A stretch of 64,000 bases of DNA from NCBI RefSeq assembly GCF_001610875.1, contig NZ_CP011272.1, positions 6,243,988-6,307,987 of the forward strand, given 5' to 3'. Source of the stretch: Pirellula sp. SH-Sr6A (GTDB lineage: Bacteria; Planctomycetota; Planctomycetia; Pirellulales; Pirellulaceae). The notes beneath the pieces were generated by a model that worked only from the letters and a program-made list of their open reading frames with translations, searched no databases and was not told the origin of the DNA. Position numbers and translations under genes: made by a program. Of the stretch, positions 18,475 through 27,447 are shown piece after piece (within the stretch, counting starts at the first letter, position 1; every line of letters starts with the position of its first letter).

Positions 18475-18869
18475 CGTGCGAATCTCCTAAGCCAACTCGC
18501 AGAGCATCCGTCAGTCAATACAGGGGGTGATCCCCGACGCTTCGATCTCAAAGCGGAAAAGATCAACCACCGGAACTCAGGATTCCCGCAAAAAGGGTAG
18601 ACAAGTGTGTGCAGACGAGGAGGAAGGCGCAATCTGACGCCATTCCATGAACCATCTATCCTATCGAACCTCTAGGGCATCTGTCAAAATTTTCTTGATC
18701 CCGCTCCTAAAATAATGGTAAAACGAATCGGTCAACGGATAGGGTTGTATCGGCTTACCTACCCTAAACAGGCCTCTTCTCGAAGAGGTGCCCTGCGACG
18801 ATGGCTGGCCAAACGCCTTCGGTGACCCAATTCATCAACCCCCACTCGCCCCAAGGATAGGATTCCGAG
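18475..18869. other. Divergent intergenic region, pilM / TPR gene
   Basis: This 395-base region separates the minus-strand pilM-like gene from the plus-strand TPR gene. Apart from the candidate minus-strand promoter near 18654-18687 and an AAGGATAGGA purine stretch just before the ATG at 18870, I see no gene or clear structure. Confidence 0.5.
18654..18687 (-). promoter_or_regulatory. Candidate sigma-70 promoter for the pilus-like operon
   Basis: On the minus strand a perfect TTGACA (18687-18682) is followed after 18 bases by TAGGAT (18663-18658), four of six matches to the -10 consensus. It would give a leader of about 175 bases before the pilM start at 18474. Confidence 0.4.
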
Positions 18870-20897
18870 ATGAAATTCAAAGGTTTCGCGATGGCTCTCG
18901 CGGCAGGTCTCGTGCTGCCAGTGTCGTTCCCCGGACACCTATATTCTGCGGATCCTCTCTCTCGGTCCTCGGACGGGGGAACGGATGCCTCCCAGATCGA
19001 TACCCGAGTCCAAGACCTCATCCGCCTTCTTGCGGATCCCAGCTATTCGAAGCGCCAAAATGCACGCGCCGAGCTGGAGCGGATCGGAGTCGTCGCGCTC
19101 GACCGACTCCATGCCGCGAGTTTTGATGCCGACCCCCAAATAGCATCCTCCGCTCGCTTTATCGTCCGCAGCAATCAGTTCAATTGGGCATGGGAATACG
19201 ACTCCCCCAAAGTGCGCGAGATCCTCGGCAATTTCGGGGCCGCCGAAGTTTACGAGAAATCGGTTTTCATCGACGAGCTTGCTCGCCTGGAACGAGACGA
19301 AGGACTCGCAGCCCTCTGCCGCTTGGCTCGCTATGAAACGGTCGGAGCGCTCGCCAAAAAAGCGGCCATCCACGTACTGAAATCCAAGCCGCTCGTTGGC
19401 CAGTCACCCATCGGTCGATCGCAGAAAATTTTGCGATATATCGAAGGAGGAACCAGCGATTCGAGTCTCTGGATCCAAACCTTCCACAGTTCCATTGCCA
19501 GCGAAAAAAGTGCAACGACCAGCGAAACCGTTTTCGACGTCGATTGGTGGGTTCGGCAGATAGAAAATGAAAGGGCCTTGATAGGAAAAAACACGCAGGA
19601 AACGAGCGTCGACGTTACGGTGGAACTCATCAAATGGGTCACGCAACAGTTGAGCGTAAGGCCGAACACCCGCGAGCAAGCCCTTACGATCGCCGCAAAA
19701 CTCCTGGAGCCTTCGCTGAACCAATCGCTGCACCGACAGGCTCAACTTGGTCAGCAGTCCGCAGCAGCAAATAGTTTCGCACAGTGGGCCCTGCAGCTTC
19801 AATTGCCCGAATTGGTCCATCGTCAACATCAATTGCTTCCAATGCGAATCATCGCGCGCGAACCGATCTTCACCTACTACCTGGCAGAAAGCTACCTCCA
19901 ACTAGGGGACCAAGAGAAAGCGGAACGAATCGCACTCGCGGCATGGAACGGCAAGCAACTGGAACGCAGCCCCCTGGATTGGAAAGGGGACGCCATCGAT
20001 GTTTCTACCGGCGAGAAGGAACAGGCTGGGAATTCCGGCTTGGATGCGGTGTTCGCCTACCGGAATCGCTCGGCGAAGGAGAATAGCTACGTCCTAGGAA
20101 AGACTCTGGCTGACCGAGGCCGTTTCGAGTGGGCTGAGCGGGAACTGAAGCAGGCCGCAGGCGATGACCTGACCCTCGACTCTTCCCTGATGGCTCTGTT
20201 CAAGTTGGCTGAGATTCAACAATCGCTTGGAAAACATAACGAAGCGAAACTCACTCTCGAACCGTTCGTGCTCCGACTGGAAAAAGAGCCGATGTTTCGA
20301 CGCCAGATGGTCGAACAATCCCAACTCCTAACTTTCATCGTTACGAGCTACCATCAATACTCCGGCGATGCAGCCCGCGTGGAGAACAACGTTGGCGAAG
20401 CTGCACGCCAATACATCCTCTCCCTCGATGCCTCGGAAGAGAATGTCGACGCGTTGATCGGACTCTACAAGCTGGAGACAGGTCCAGAACTGCAAGCCAA
20501 ACGTCGCGAGCGCCTCCGTTCTATCGTCACTCGTATGAAAGATGGAATTCGGAAATACGATCAATTTCTAAGGGATGGGGCTGGGAACGATTACTTTCAA
20601 ACGTTTTCCCTTCAATTGGCCAATGAACTCAATTCGCTCGCTTGGTTGATCGCGAACACGGAAGGAGATTTCGGCGAGGCGATCCTGATGAGCCGGAGAG
20701 CTTGCTCGTTAAATCCGGAGCATGCGGAGTATTTGGATACGTTGGCACATTGCTATTTCGCTGCAGGAAAGTGGAAGGATGCGGTGGAACAACAGCAAAA
20801 GGCGTTGTCCTTAAAACCAAACCACCCAGATTTCCAACGTGCACTCGCTCGATTCCAAGCTAAACTAGCGGAAGCCGAATCGCCCCCTTCGAAGTAG
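18870..20897 (+). CDS. Secreted tetratricopeptide-repeat protein
   Basis: The 675-residue product begins with a signal peptide (about 1-27, ending HLYSA). The first 150 residues after it look like a small HEAT-like helical region (LLADPSYSKRQNARAELERI). The C-terminal half carries TPR motifs: QLGDQEKAERIALAAW near 346, SLGKHNEAKLTLEPF near 451, and AAGKWKDAVEQQQKALSLKP near 640, with the typical Ala and Pro spacing. Its role is probably scaffolding outside the cytoplasmic membrane. The next gene, a BMC shell protein that should be cytoplasmic, starts only 4 bases after its stop. That pairing is odd and suggests co-expression. Confidence 0.8.
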   Translation: MKFKGFAMALAAGLVLPVSFPGHLYSADPLSRSSDGGTDASQIDTRVQDLIRLLADPSYSKRQNARAELERIGVVALDRLHAASFDADPQIASSARFIVRSNQFNWAWEYDSPKVREILGNFGAAEVYEKSVFIDELARLERDEGLAALCRLARYETVGALAKKAAIHVLKSKPLVGQSPIGRSQKILRYIEGGTSDSSLWIQTFHSSIASEKSATTSETVFDVDWWVRQIENERALIGKNTQETSVDVTVELIKWVTQQLSVRPNTREQALTIAAKLLEPSLNQSLHRQAQLGQQSAAANSFAQWALQLQLPELVHRQHQLLPMRIIAREPIFTYYLAESYLQLGDQEKAERIALAAWNGKQLERSPLDWKGDAIDVSTGEKEQAGNSGLDAVFAYRNRSAKENSYVLGKTLADRGRFEWAERELKQAAGDDLTLDSSLMALFKLAEIQQSLGKHNEAKLTLEPFVLRLEKEPMFRRQMVEQSQLLTFIVTSYHQYSGDAARVENNVGEAARQYILSLDASEENVDALIGLYKLETGPELQAKRRERLRSIVTRMKDGIRKYDQFLRDGAGNDYFQTFSLQLANELNSLAWLIANTEGDFGEAILMSRRACSLNPEHAEYLDTLAHCYFAAGKWKDAVEQQQKALSLKPNHPDFQRALARFQAKLAEAESPPSK

Positions 20898-20901
20898 CCT
20901 C

Positions 20902-21603
20902 GTGAAACCACCGATTTCCACTTTATCGCCGTTTGCCGATCATTCGTCAGGCAATAGCCACCTGCCCTGCCTCGGAATCCTCGAATGCCTAGGATGGACC
21001 GCGTCCCTCGTTGCGCTCGACGCGATGGCGAAAGGGACGAACATCAGACTCATCCAGGCAGAGTGGAATGACATGCTCGGGTCGGTTGTCAAAATCGCCG
21101 GCTCGGTTGATGAAGTCGAAATGGCGTTAGAACTGGGCAAGGCTAAGGCGGCTTCCTTTTTTCCGGAAGACCCCAACGGAAATACGATCGTCCGGCAAAT
21201 TAGCAGTCCCGATCCAGATGCTTTGAGGGCCATTCTAAGCCCCGATGAATACAACGCTCTCATCGAACAACCCGTCGTCAAACAATCCGGTCACCCTTAT
21301 TCAACTTCCGAATCCTCCCCTATGTCGTCACCATCTTCTCTGGCACTTGGTTTCATCGAGACCCAAGGATTCACGGCGGTTTTCGAAGCCATTGACACCG
21401 CTTGTAAATCCGCATCCGTCGAAGTCGTCGGGAAAGAAAAACTCGGCGGAGGGTACGTTACGGTAGTCATACGTGGCGACGTCGCTGCCGTCCACGCCGC
21501 CATCGAAGCGGCAAAGCCGAAAGTAGAAGGTCTGGGAAAACTCATCGCTTGCCACGTCATTGCAAGACCCTCCCAAGCAGCCTTGGGACTGCTGCCCAAA
21601 TAG
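20902..21603 (+). CDS. Tandem BMC-domain (BMC-T-like) microcompartment shell protein, orphan
   Basis: The 233-residue protein contains two BMC domains. The second (about 146-225) is canonical: ALGFIETQGFTAVFEAIDTA, then VEVVGKEKLGGGYVTVVIRG with DVAAVHAAIEAA. The first (about 23-95) is divergent but aligns, with LGILECLGWTASLVALDAMA. A Ser/Pro linker (about 126-146) joins them. BMC-T proteins form pseudohexameric trimers in shells of bacterial microcompartments. The start is GTG at 20902, 4 bases after the TPR gene; no ATG is available before the first domain. No vertex protein, phosphotransacylase, aldehyde dehydrogenase or other typical microcompartment enzyme is in the window, so the compartment context is missing. 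Confidence 0.85.
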   Translation: MKPPISTLSPFADHSSGNSHLPCLGILECLGWTASLVALDAMAKGTNIRLIQAEWNDMLGSVVKIAGSVDEVEMALELGKAKAASFFPEDPNGNTIVRQISSPDPDALRAILSPDEYNALIEQPVVKQSGHPYSTSESSPMSSPSSLALGFIETQGFTAVFEAIDTACKSASVEVVGKEKLGGGYVTVVIRGDVAAVHAAIEAAKPKVEGLGKLIACHVIARPSQAALGLLPK

Positions 21604-22165
21604 AAACTAGGGTACGTTCTCTTTTGCTCTCCTTTCACCAGCGGCACGAGAACAACGTGAGGGATCCCGATAGCAGTGGATGCGAGTAGCACAGCAACGG
21701 AGCCACTGGTGCCGTCTTCCAGGTACTCGCCGATCACTCCGGCAACTCTCCTCCCACCCAGTAGTGCGGGTATCCAGACCCGCAAACTAGTTCGGCTCGT
21801 TATGCTCGCGTGAGACGCATGACGACGGGCCTGAAACCCTTTCTAGGGTATGACGCGGAGTAGAGTGATGACGCGGAGTAGAGTGATGACGCGGAGTAGA
21901 GTGATGACGCGGAGTAGAGTGATGACGCGGAGTAGAGTGATGACGCGGAGTAGAGTGATGACGCGGAGTAGAGTGATGACGCGGAGTAGAGTGATGACGC
22001 GGAGTAGAGTGATGACGCGGAGTAGAGTGCGCTGAATACGGTGAGCAGGAGCACACGAGACGCGGGAAGAGGTCTAGGCTGCAGAGAGACGGCAAAAAGT
22101 TGCGCTTCCCCACCGAAGCTAGGTGACTGGTATCCCTCTTGGGAAGAAACTGTTTTTGAATCGCT
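21604..22165. other. Intergenic region containing a minisatellite
   Basis: Between the BMC gene and the minus-strand methyltransferase, these 562 bases hold no gene I can support. The main content is the ten-copy 18-bp tandem array at 21851-22029. Open frames across the array exist only because the unit length is a multiple of three. Confidence 0.6.
21851..22029. repeat. Perfect 18-bp tandem repeat, ten copies
   Basis: The unit TGACGCGGAGTAGAGTGA repeats ten times head to tail with no sequence change that I can see; only the final base of the last copy differs. There are no spacers, so it is not a CRISPR array. All three minus-strand frames and one plus-strand frame are open through it, but no frame has a convincing gene around it. 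Confidence 0.97.
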
Positions 22166-22777
22166 TCAGATTCGCTGGAAGACGCCGTAATAAAAATGCT
22201 GGGGGTTCGAAGTGGGCGTAGTGTGCAAGTGAAGGAGGCTCTGAACAAGCCGGAAATCACTTCCTAGCAACTCTTGCATCGATTGTTCGTCGACTTGTTG
22301 AACCGGTAAGCCACTACACTTTTCCGGACCACCTTTCGCAAAGGCACCGACGATGAAGTACCCGCGAGGCGCAAGGGTTCGCTTTAACAAATCCACGTAC
22401 AGAAGTTGATCCTCTGCGTCGGTCAAGAAATGCAATACGGCACGATCGTGCCAGATGTCAAACTCGCCTAGCGACTTGACAGCGGTGATATCCGCCACCA
22501 TCCAGTTCACCTTTTTCGCTTGCTCCCCTAAACGACTCTTGGTGGCAGAGATCGCAGTGGGTGAAATGTCTAGAACTGTGACATGCTGGAAACCAGCGTC
22601 GAGTAATCGGTCCACCAATAGGGATTGTCCTCCTCCAATATCGATGATCCTCCCTCGGGTTGTACCTGCCGACTGGAGTATCAAGTTCATCGATACATTT
22701 GGCTCAGCCTCATACCAACTGACTTGGGTCGGTTTTTTGGTCTGATAAACATTTTCCCAATGCTGGGCTTTTTCCAT
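22166..22777 (-). CDS. Class I SAM-dependent methyltransferase
   Basis: From the ATG at 22777 the product has 203 residues and opens MEKAQHWENVYQTKKPTQVS, a common start for small Methyltransf_25-type enzymes. The SAM-binding motif I is RGRIIDIGGGQSLLVDRLL (about 41-59), followed by acidic loop VTVLDISPTAI and motif VKSLGEFDIWHDRAVLHFLT. A longer frame to 22840 lacks such similarity, so the shorter start is preferred. The substrate is unknown; related proteins are often labelled as thiopurine or tellurite methyltransferase-like without proof. It stands alone on the minus strand, with the tandem repeat downstream. Confidence 0.85.
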   Translation of the reverse strand: MEKAQHWENVYQTKKPTQVSWYEAEPNVSMNLILQSAGTTRGRIIDIGGGQSLLVDRLLDAGFQHVTVLDISPTAISATKSRLGEQAKKVNWMVADITAVKSLGEFDIWHDRAVLHFLTDAEDQLLYVDLLKRTLAPRGYFIVGAFAKGGPEKCSGLPVQQVDEQSMQELLGSDFRLVQSLLHLHTTPTSNPQHFYYGVFQRI

Positions 22778-22921
22778 CGCAGCGTTTTCCGTGGCGTGGT
22801 TTGTTTTAAGCAGGATTGTTCGAATAGAATCGCATCGCACTTGGTTCTAGAAAGGGACGGTGCAAATGGGATGAGTTATCGGGCCCGTGACCAAACGATT
22901 GCAACATGCGGCTCGGCCGAC

Positions 22922-24385
22922 CTAAGTCCTCGGAATTCTTCGCAATCGATAAAGCTTCGCGACGACATACAACAGAATCCCGGCCCCGAAAGTAACCGCG
23001 CTCGCCAAAAACTCCCTGGGAACCAACCAATATCCAGCGCATATCAACGCGATCGCACCCAGGACGTAAACGGAGCTGCAAGCCATTTCCAACGGAGTTA
23101 GAGCGGGAAGAGACGAGCGCCTTCTACATGCAGCGATTATCAAACTCGCAATCGCGAGCGCTCCGCAAACGGTTAAGGTGAGTCCGAGATACGTAGCGAC
23201 TCCTCGAATGCTAGTAGACCAAACGAACAGCAGGGTGATGGAGGCCTGAAGGACGAGGGCGGCATGGGTTGCCCCTGGGCTTTCTCCCCATCCTTGGGAA
23301 CCAATTCGGTAGTCGCGCGCCAGTTGCAGTAGGACTTGGGGGCCCGTAATGGTCATTGCGAGAACACTGGTCGCTGTCGATAGGATGATCACCCAATTCA
23401 TGAGACGCTCCAAAAACGTCCCGCCGATTTGTCGAGCGACTGTCCCCACAAACGACTCTCCTGCCTCCACGATCTTCTGCGCCGGAATGGAGTAAAGGAA
23501 AATCGTATTTAGCACCAAATAGAGCCCCGTCACGATCAAACAAGCCCACACCATCGAGCGCCCGATGACCGGGTGGGTTGCAAGATCTCCCGTCGAATCG
23601 AAAGGGCTATCGACGCATCGCTTCGTAGGGCCATGGGGAATGATGCTTTTTTCCGATGGGTGAGTTAGGCTTCCTGCAAGGTAAATACTGGCGTTGAAAC
23701 CCGTGTAGCATAGGGTTGTAAAATAAAGGGACGCGAGAATGCCCCAAAGAAGTTGTAACGCCGAACTTTCCGATGCACCGGTGCCCATTACCCCGGACTC
23801 TCCCTTGGTAATCAAATGGGAAAGTCCCCAGATGATAAAAACCAAGAGCCCCAGCAGCTTGATCGCGACCACCGCATTATTCGCCGTAGCATTCCAACCC
23901 AAACGGACGGCATGCAATCCCGTCGCAATCAGAATCACAGCGGTTGCGGTACACAGTTCTAGCGTGGTCCGATCCGCACTGACGAAGGAAAGCTGGGAAA
24001 GATCGATCGACTTGAGCAAATAAACACCGAGCAATTTGCCGGACAATGCTATGGGAGCCGCGAAGCCTGCGATGACGGAAATCCAAGCGGCCAAGAATCC
24101 AATCGCAGGGTGGACCCAACGGGAGAGCATCGCATACTCCCCACCCGAAACAGGAAGCCGTCGCGCTGCGGCGGCGTAAGCGACGGCTCCGCACATCGCG
24201 TGAATCCCAGCGATCAACCAGACTAGAAGGACGTACCGAGCATCCTTCAAATCTGCCAACGAGTAGCCGCTCGACACATAGACCCCGGTGCCAATCATGT
24301 TGCCGATGACCAAGCATAGGAGCGATATCAATCCGATAGAAGGTCGCGCGTGCGACTCCCCTGACTTTGAATCCATTCGAGTCAC
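22922..24385 (-). CDS. APC-family amino acid permease
   Basis: The 487-residue membrane protein has about twelve hydrophobic segments. The first carries the family signature IGLISLLCLVIGNMIGTGVY (about 17-36), and PVSGGEYAMLSRWVHP in the loop after helix 2 is also typical of APC amino acid/polyamine transporters. It should import or exchange amino acids by secondary transport; the substrate cannot be read from sequence. The GTG at 24385 overlaps the upstream stop by four bases (GTGA). An ATG at 24376, three codons on, is an alternative. The overlap ties it to the TPR gene upstream, a partner not usual for permeases. Confidence 0.85.
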   Translation of the reverse strand: MTRMDSKSGESHARPSIGLISLLCLVIGNMIGTGVYVSSGYSLADLKDARYVLLVWLIAGIHAMCGAVAYAAAARRLPVSGGEYAMLSRWVHPAIGFLAAWISVIAGFAAPIALSGKLLGVYLLKSIDLSQLSFVSADRTTLELCTATAVILIATGLHAVRLGWNATANNAVVAIKLLGLLVFIIWGLSHLITKGESGVMGTGASESSALQLLWGILASLYFTTLCYTGFNASIYLAGSLTHPSEKSIIPHGPTKRCVDSPFDSTGDLATHPVIGRSMVWACLIVTGLYLVLNTIFLYSIPAQKIVEAGESFVGTVARQIGGTFLERLMNWVIILSTATSVLAMTITGPQVLLQLARDYRIGSQGWGESPGATHAALVLQASITLLFVWSTSIRGVATYLGLTLTVCGALAIASLIIAACRRRSSLPALTPLEMACSSVYVLGAIALICAGYWLVPREFLASAVTFGAGILLYVVAKLYRLRRIPRT

Positions 24386-25278
24386 TCGCGACGTGTGGCA
24401 GATGACGGGGACGGCTGTGGTGGCACGGGCAATAGCGTGCGGAGCGTGTCGATCTTCTTTTCGATCGCAACCGAATCCTTCGGTGCCTGTTTGGCCAATT
24501 CCGATAAGTAATAGATGGCCGAGTCAATCAATCCGACCTCTTCGGCCAGCTTTGAAGCCAGCTCGAGTGCCGTCATGGCGACCTTTGGATCGGGAGGTGG
24601 GGACCTAAAAAGCGCCGCGCGTCGAAATTGGGAAAGAGCGTCCAGTGGCTTTCCAAGAGATTGGTAGCTCATGGCCATTTGCAGCGAGGCGCGCGCCCGC
24701 AACGCGAGTTCGCGCGAAGCCACTTGCAACACCTCGATCGCCTCTTCGAATCGTTTGCTCTGCCTCAACGCGATTCCCAGCGTGATAAGGATTTCGGTTT
24801 GGTCCGGATGGCGAGCGAAACGATCCCGGCAGACGCGGATTCTCTCGTTAAGCAAGTTGATCTCGGCCTGCTCCAAGTCGTATCGCGCCTTGTCGCTAGG
24901 TGATTGTGCTGCTTCTTTCTTGGCCGCATCCAGCAATTGCGTCGCGAGAGTTAATTGCAGATCCTCATGCATGCGAACAATCGGCTCATGCTCAGGACAG
25001 TTCTTAATCCCTGCGTCGAGAACGCGACGCGCGTCGGTCCATCGCTCCGTCTGCAGATAGATTGTTGCCAATTCTTCATAAGGACCTGCAACCGCAGGGG
25101 CATGCCGGATCTCTTGTTCGAGTTGCTGGAACCGAACAAGTGGAATCACCGGTGGTTTGCTTCCCGTAACAGGGGCTTCCACTTTGACAAATAGCGAATC
25201 GGTATCGGAATACCTCGACAAGGTCTTGCTGCCCATCGCGGCCGGTGAAGGTGTCGTGGTCGATTCATGAGTGTCCAT
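24382..25278 (-). CDS. TPR-repeat protein, probably cytoplasmic
   Basis: The 298-residue protein has no signal peptide. TPR-like helix pairs cover about 60-290: AGPYEELATIYLQTERWTDARRV near 75-97, ILITLGIALRQSKRFEEAIEVL near 168-189, and the segment AMSYQSLGKPLDALSQFRRA near 208-227. The first 50 residues are Thr/Ser-rich and disordered. It overlaps the APC permease gene by four bases, so the two are likely co-translated. A regulatory or scaffolding role is inferred only from the repeat type. Confidence 0.75.
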   Translation of the reverse strand: MDTHESTTTPSPAAMGSKTLSRYSDTDSLFVKVEAPVTGSKPPVIPLVRFQQLEQEIRHAPAVAGPYEELATIYLQTERWTDARRVLDAGIKNCPEHEPIVRMHEDLQLTLATQLLDAAKKEAAQSPSDKARYDLEQAEINLLNERIRVCRDRFARHPDQTEILITLGIALRQSKRFEEAIEVLQVASRELALRARASLQMAMSYQSLGKPLDALSQFRRAALFRSPPPDPKVAMTALELASKLAEEVGLIDSAIYYLSELAKQAPKDSVAIEKKIDTLRTLLPVPPQPSPSSATRRE

Positions 25279-25294
25279 AGGTTGAGTATAGCCC

Positions 25295-26332
25295 TTAGTC
25301 TTTTGTGGGGACTACCCAGATGTTTCTAAACACTACGGGGTTCCCGTGGTCTTGCAGGAAGAGAGGGCCAGGTCCAGGGCCTTCAGGGAGATTCCCTGGG
25401 GTACCGCCTGTTAATTCCAGATCCTCGTGAATCACCACTCCATTGTGTTCTATTCGTATTCTCGCGTTCTTTGTCTTTTTACCCTTCTCATCATAGCGAG
25501 CGGCGGTGAAGCGGATGTCGTAGGTTTGCCAACTCAGCGGCGGATAACACATGTTGATCGAGGGCTTTGCCATTCGATAGATACCACCGCATTCGTTGTC
25601 CGCCCCCGCCAGTGCGAACGAATCCAAGACTTGGACCTCGTATCTCCCTTGGACGTAGACGCCGCTGTTACCGCGACCTTGCCCGGAATCGCTTGGCTGA
25701 AAAGGGGTGCGGAACTCGATGTGCAAGCGGTGGTCACCAAATGTCTTTTCCGATGTGCCTCCCACGCCAAGACCATACTCCGACGGCTTCGCGCCTCGGA
25801 AGTCGTTCGTTTTGTCGTCACGATAAAGAACGATCCCTTCCGATGGGGGCTGAGCACCCAGGGTCTTGCTTTCGCGGATAACCTTGGTCAGCGTTGCGCG
25901 TTTTTTGGGTTCATCGGAGGTGCCGATTTCGAGAGTGAGTTTCCCGTTTTCAATCGAACAAGTGACTCCTTCGCTCTCCCCCGAAGCTCGTTTGTTTTTA
26001 GGATCTAAAGCCAGCTCCATTTTCTTATCTGGGTTGGAGGATTTTGCCCCCGCTCCGGGGAGCCCCCCCTTGAGAAGATGGACGTTTAGATTGTTCGTTC
26101 CTACCGCAACGACTTGCGCACCCCAATTCCCATCCCACGCGTCCACGACGCCAAGGTACTCACCTTGAACCTCAAACAAAATTCCGGCCTGGCGAGGTTC
26201 GACAAAAGTTTCCCCGGCCAAAGTCCTCGCATTGTTGAGAAAAACGAAAGGCAAGGCCCATACTAGAACGCGCAATCGCATTGCCAAAGCGTATCGGTTG
26301 TTCTGTTCGGACCGCATGGAGAGATTGGTCAT
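25295..26332 (-). CDS. Secreted DUF1080 (3-keto-disaccharide hydrolase-like) protein
   Basis: The 345-residue product contains a DUF1080 domain of about 190 residues (about 145-343), with GDHRLHIEFRTPF, NSGVYVQGRYEVQVLDSF and the end FLQDHGNPVVFRNIWVVP all typical. The fold is a concanavalin-like beta-sandwich found in great numbers in planctomycetes; some members act on 3-keto-glycosides. A signal-like stretch lies at about 18-40 (MRLRVLVWALPFVFLNNARTL). I keep the ATG at 26332 because AAGGAG lies 8 bases before it; ATGs at 26317 and 26281 are alternatives. The region between signal and DUF1080 is small and unassigned. It is transcribed toward the TPR/permease pair but 16 bases upstream of it, so it may be part of that unit. 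Confidence 0.85.
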   Translation of the reverse strand: MTNLSMRSEQNNRYALAMRLRVLVWALPFVFLNNARTLAGETFVEPRQAGILFEVQGEYLGVVDAWDGNWGAQVVAVGTNNLNVHLLKGGLPGAGAKSSNPDKKMELALDPKNKRASGESEGVTCSIENGKLTLEIGTSDEPKKRATLTKVIRESKTLGAQPPSEGIVLYRDDKTNDFRGAKPSEYGLGVGGTSEKTFGDHRLHIEFRTPFQPSDSGQGRGNSGVYVQGRYEVQVLDSFALAGADNECGGIYRMAKPSINMCYPPLSWQTYDIRFTAARYDEKGKKTKNARIRIEHNGVVIHEDLELTGGTPGNLPEGPGPGPLFLQDHGNPVVFRNIWVVPTKD

Positions 26333-26411
26333 CGCAAAGGCTCCTTGGCGACGAAATAAGATTGGATTGGGCGAGAGGCAACAACGGTGCAGTCTAGCAG
26401 AAACAGCGTCA

Positions 26412-27284
26412 CTAGTGCGTGATCAAGAGGACGGCAGGATGCTCGATTTTTCGCTCCACCGACAACGCGTAGTAGCGCTCAACAATGGGAGTTTCGCCGA
26501 TAACACGAACCCCGTAACGCTTGCTTACCTCGGAAAGGATCATGGTCGGAATTCCAAAGATTCCCATCCCCGATTCACCCGCAATTTTGAGCATGGCTGC
26601 GTCTTCAAACTCTCCTCGAATCGTCGGTTTAATCCCTGTTTCGGTAAACCATTGATCCAGATTTCTCCGCAACACGGTGTCGACGGTAGGAAGGATGAAC
26701 GGAGCCTGGTTCAGGCTTTCGGGGAAGTTCTTTCGATACCGGCTCACCAATTTGGGGACCCCTACAAGTGTCACCGTTGATTCTTCAAGCAAATGCGAGT
26801 AAACCCGGAACTTCATGCTCGGGTCTAACGGGGTGTCGGAGAGAACAACATCAAGTCGGTGCACTGCCAATTCGCTTACCAACTTGTCGACATCCCCTTC
26901 GCGGCAGATCACGCGGATCGGCTGGTCGCTCCCAAGCCCCTTTTCCAGAAATTTGTACGCAAGCAGTTTGGGCATCGCATCTTTAACGCCCACTCTTAAA
27001 AGAAGCGGATGGCCAGCAGGCTGACCCCGAACCGCTCCTTTGAGCTCTTCGCCCAAGGCAAAGATATCGCTTGCGTAACGATATACCGTCTCGCCCATGT
27101 CGGTCAGCGCGATCCCTCTCCCCGATTTCTTCAGAAGCTGGCAACCTGCCGACTTCTCCAACTCACGAATCTGAATACTCAGCGTCGCGGGAGTGACGTG
27201 CATCTTCTGCGCCGCCTTGGTCATGGAACCTTCGCGCGCTGCGGTCCAAAAGTAAAAAAGATGGTGGTAGTTGAGCCATTCCAT
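26412..27284 (-). CDS. nhaR: LysR-family transcriptional regulator, NhaR-like
   Basis: The 290-residue protein opens MEWLNYHHLFYFWTAAREGS, closely matching the NhaR subgroup (INYNHLYYFW). The winged helix-turn-helix fills about 1-62 with TKAAQKMHVTPATLSIQIRE as the DNA-binding helices. A LysR substrate domain (about 92-285) follows. NhaR responds to sodium and pH and activates the nhaA antiporter in E. coli; no antiporter gene is next to this one, so its targets are unknown. It is divergent from the hibernation factor gene, with about 160 bases between the two starts. The gene symbol reflects family membership, not proven function. Confidence 0.8.
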   Translation of the reverse strand: MEWLNYHHLFYFWTAAREGSMTKAAQKMHVTPATLSIQIRELEKSAGCQLLKKSGRGIALTDMGETVYRYASDIFALGEELKGAVRGQPAGHPLLLRVGVKDAMPKLLAYKFLEKGLGSDQPIRVICREGDVDKLVSELAVHRLDVVLSDTPLDPSMKFRVYSHLLEESTVTLVGVPKLVSRYRKNFPESLNQAPFILPTVDTVLRRNLDQWFTETGIKPTIRGEFEDAAMLKIAGESGMGIFGIPTMILSEVSKRYGVRVIGETPIVERYYALSVERKIEHPAVLLITH

Positions 27285-27379
27285 AGTGTTAACTTTTATT
27301 TAACGGTCGATGTCGTTTTTTTAGTATAACTCACGATCCAGAATGCCGTAGTATTGGGTATGTGATCTTTGTTGGATTC

Positions 27380-27412
27380 CCGCTCCCCATTCGGAATGGG
27401 TACTCGGAGCGG
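27380..27412 (+). promoter_or_regulatory. Two-tier hairpin in the leader of the hibernation factor gene
   Basis: CCGCTCC (27380-27386) pairs with GGAGCGG (27406-27412), and within it CCCATT pairs with AATGGG around CGG. The structure sits 35 bases before the ATG of the HPF-like gene. A possible -10 box, TATAAC, lies at 27325-27330. It has no T-run, so an mRNA leader element is more likely than a terminator. Confidence 0.5.
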
Positions 27413-27447
27413 TCTCCGACCTCACCAATGTGTCGAAAGGTTATGCT

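Noticed and set aside
21851-22029. CRISPR array
   Set aside because: The repeats are directly adjacent, have no spacers and are only 18 bases long; no cas gene is present.
21787-22260. Minus-strand frame of 157 codons made largely of a six-residue repeat
   Set aside because: It is the translation of the 18-bp array plus part of the methyltransferase in another frame; all minus frames are open there.
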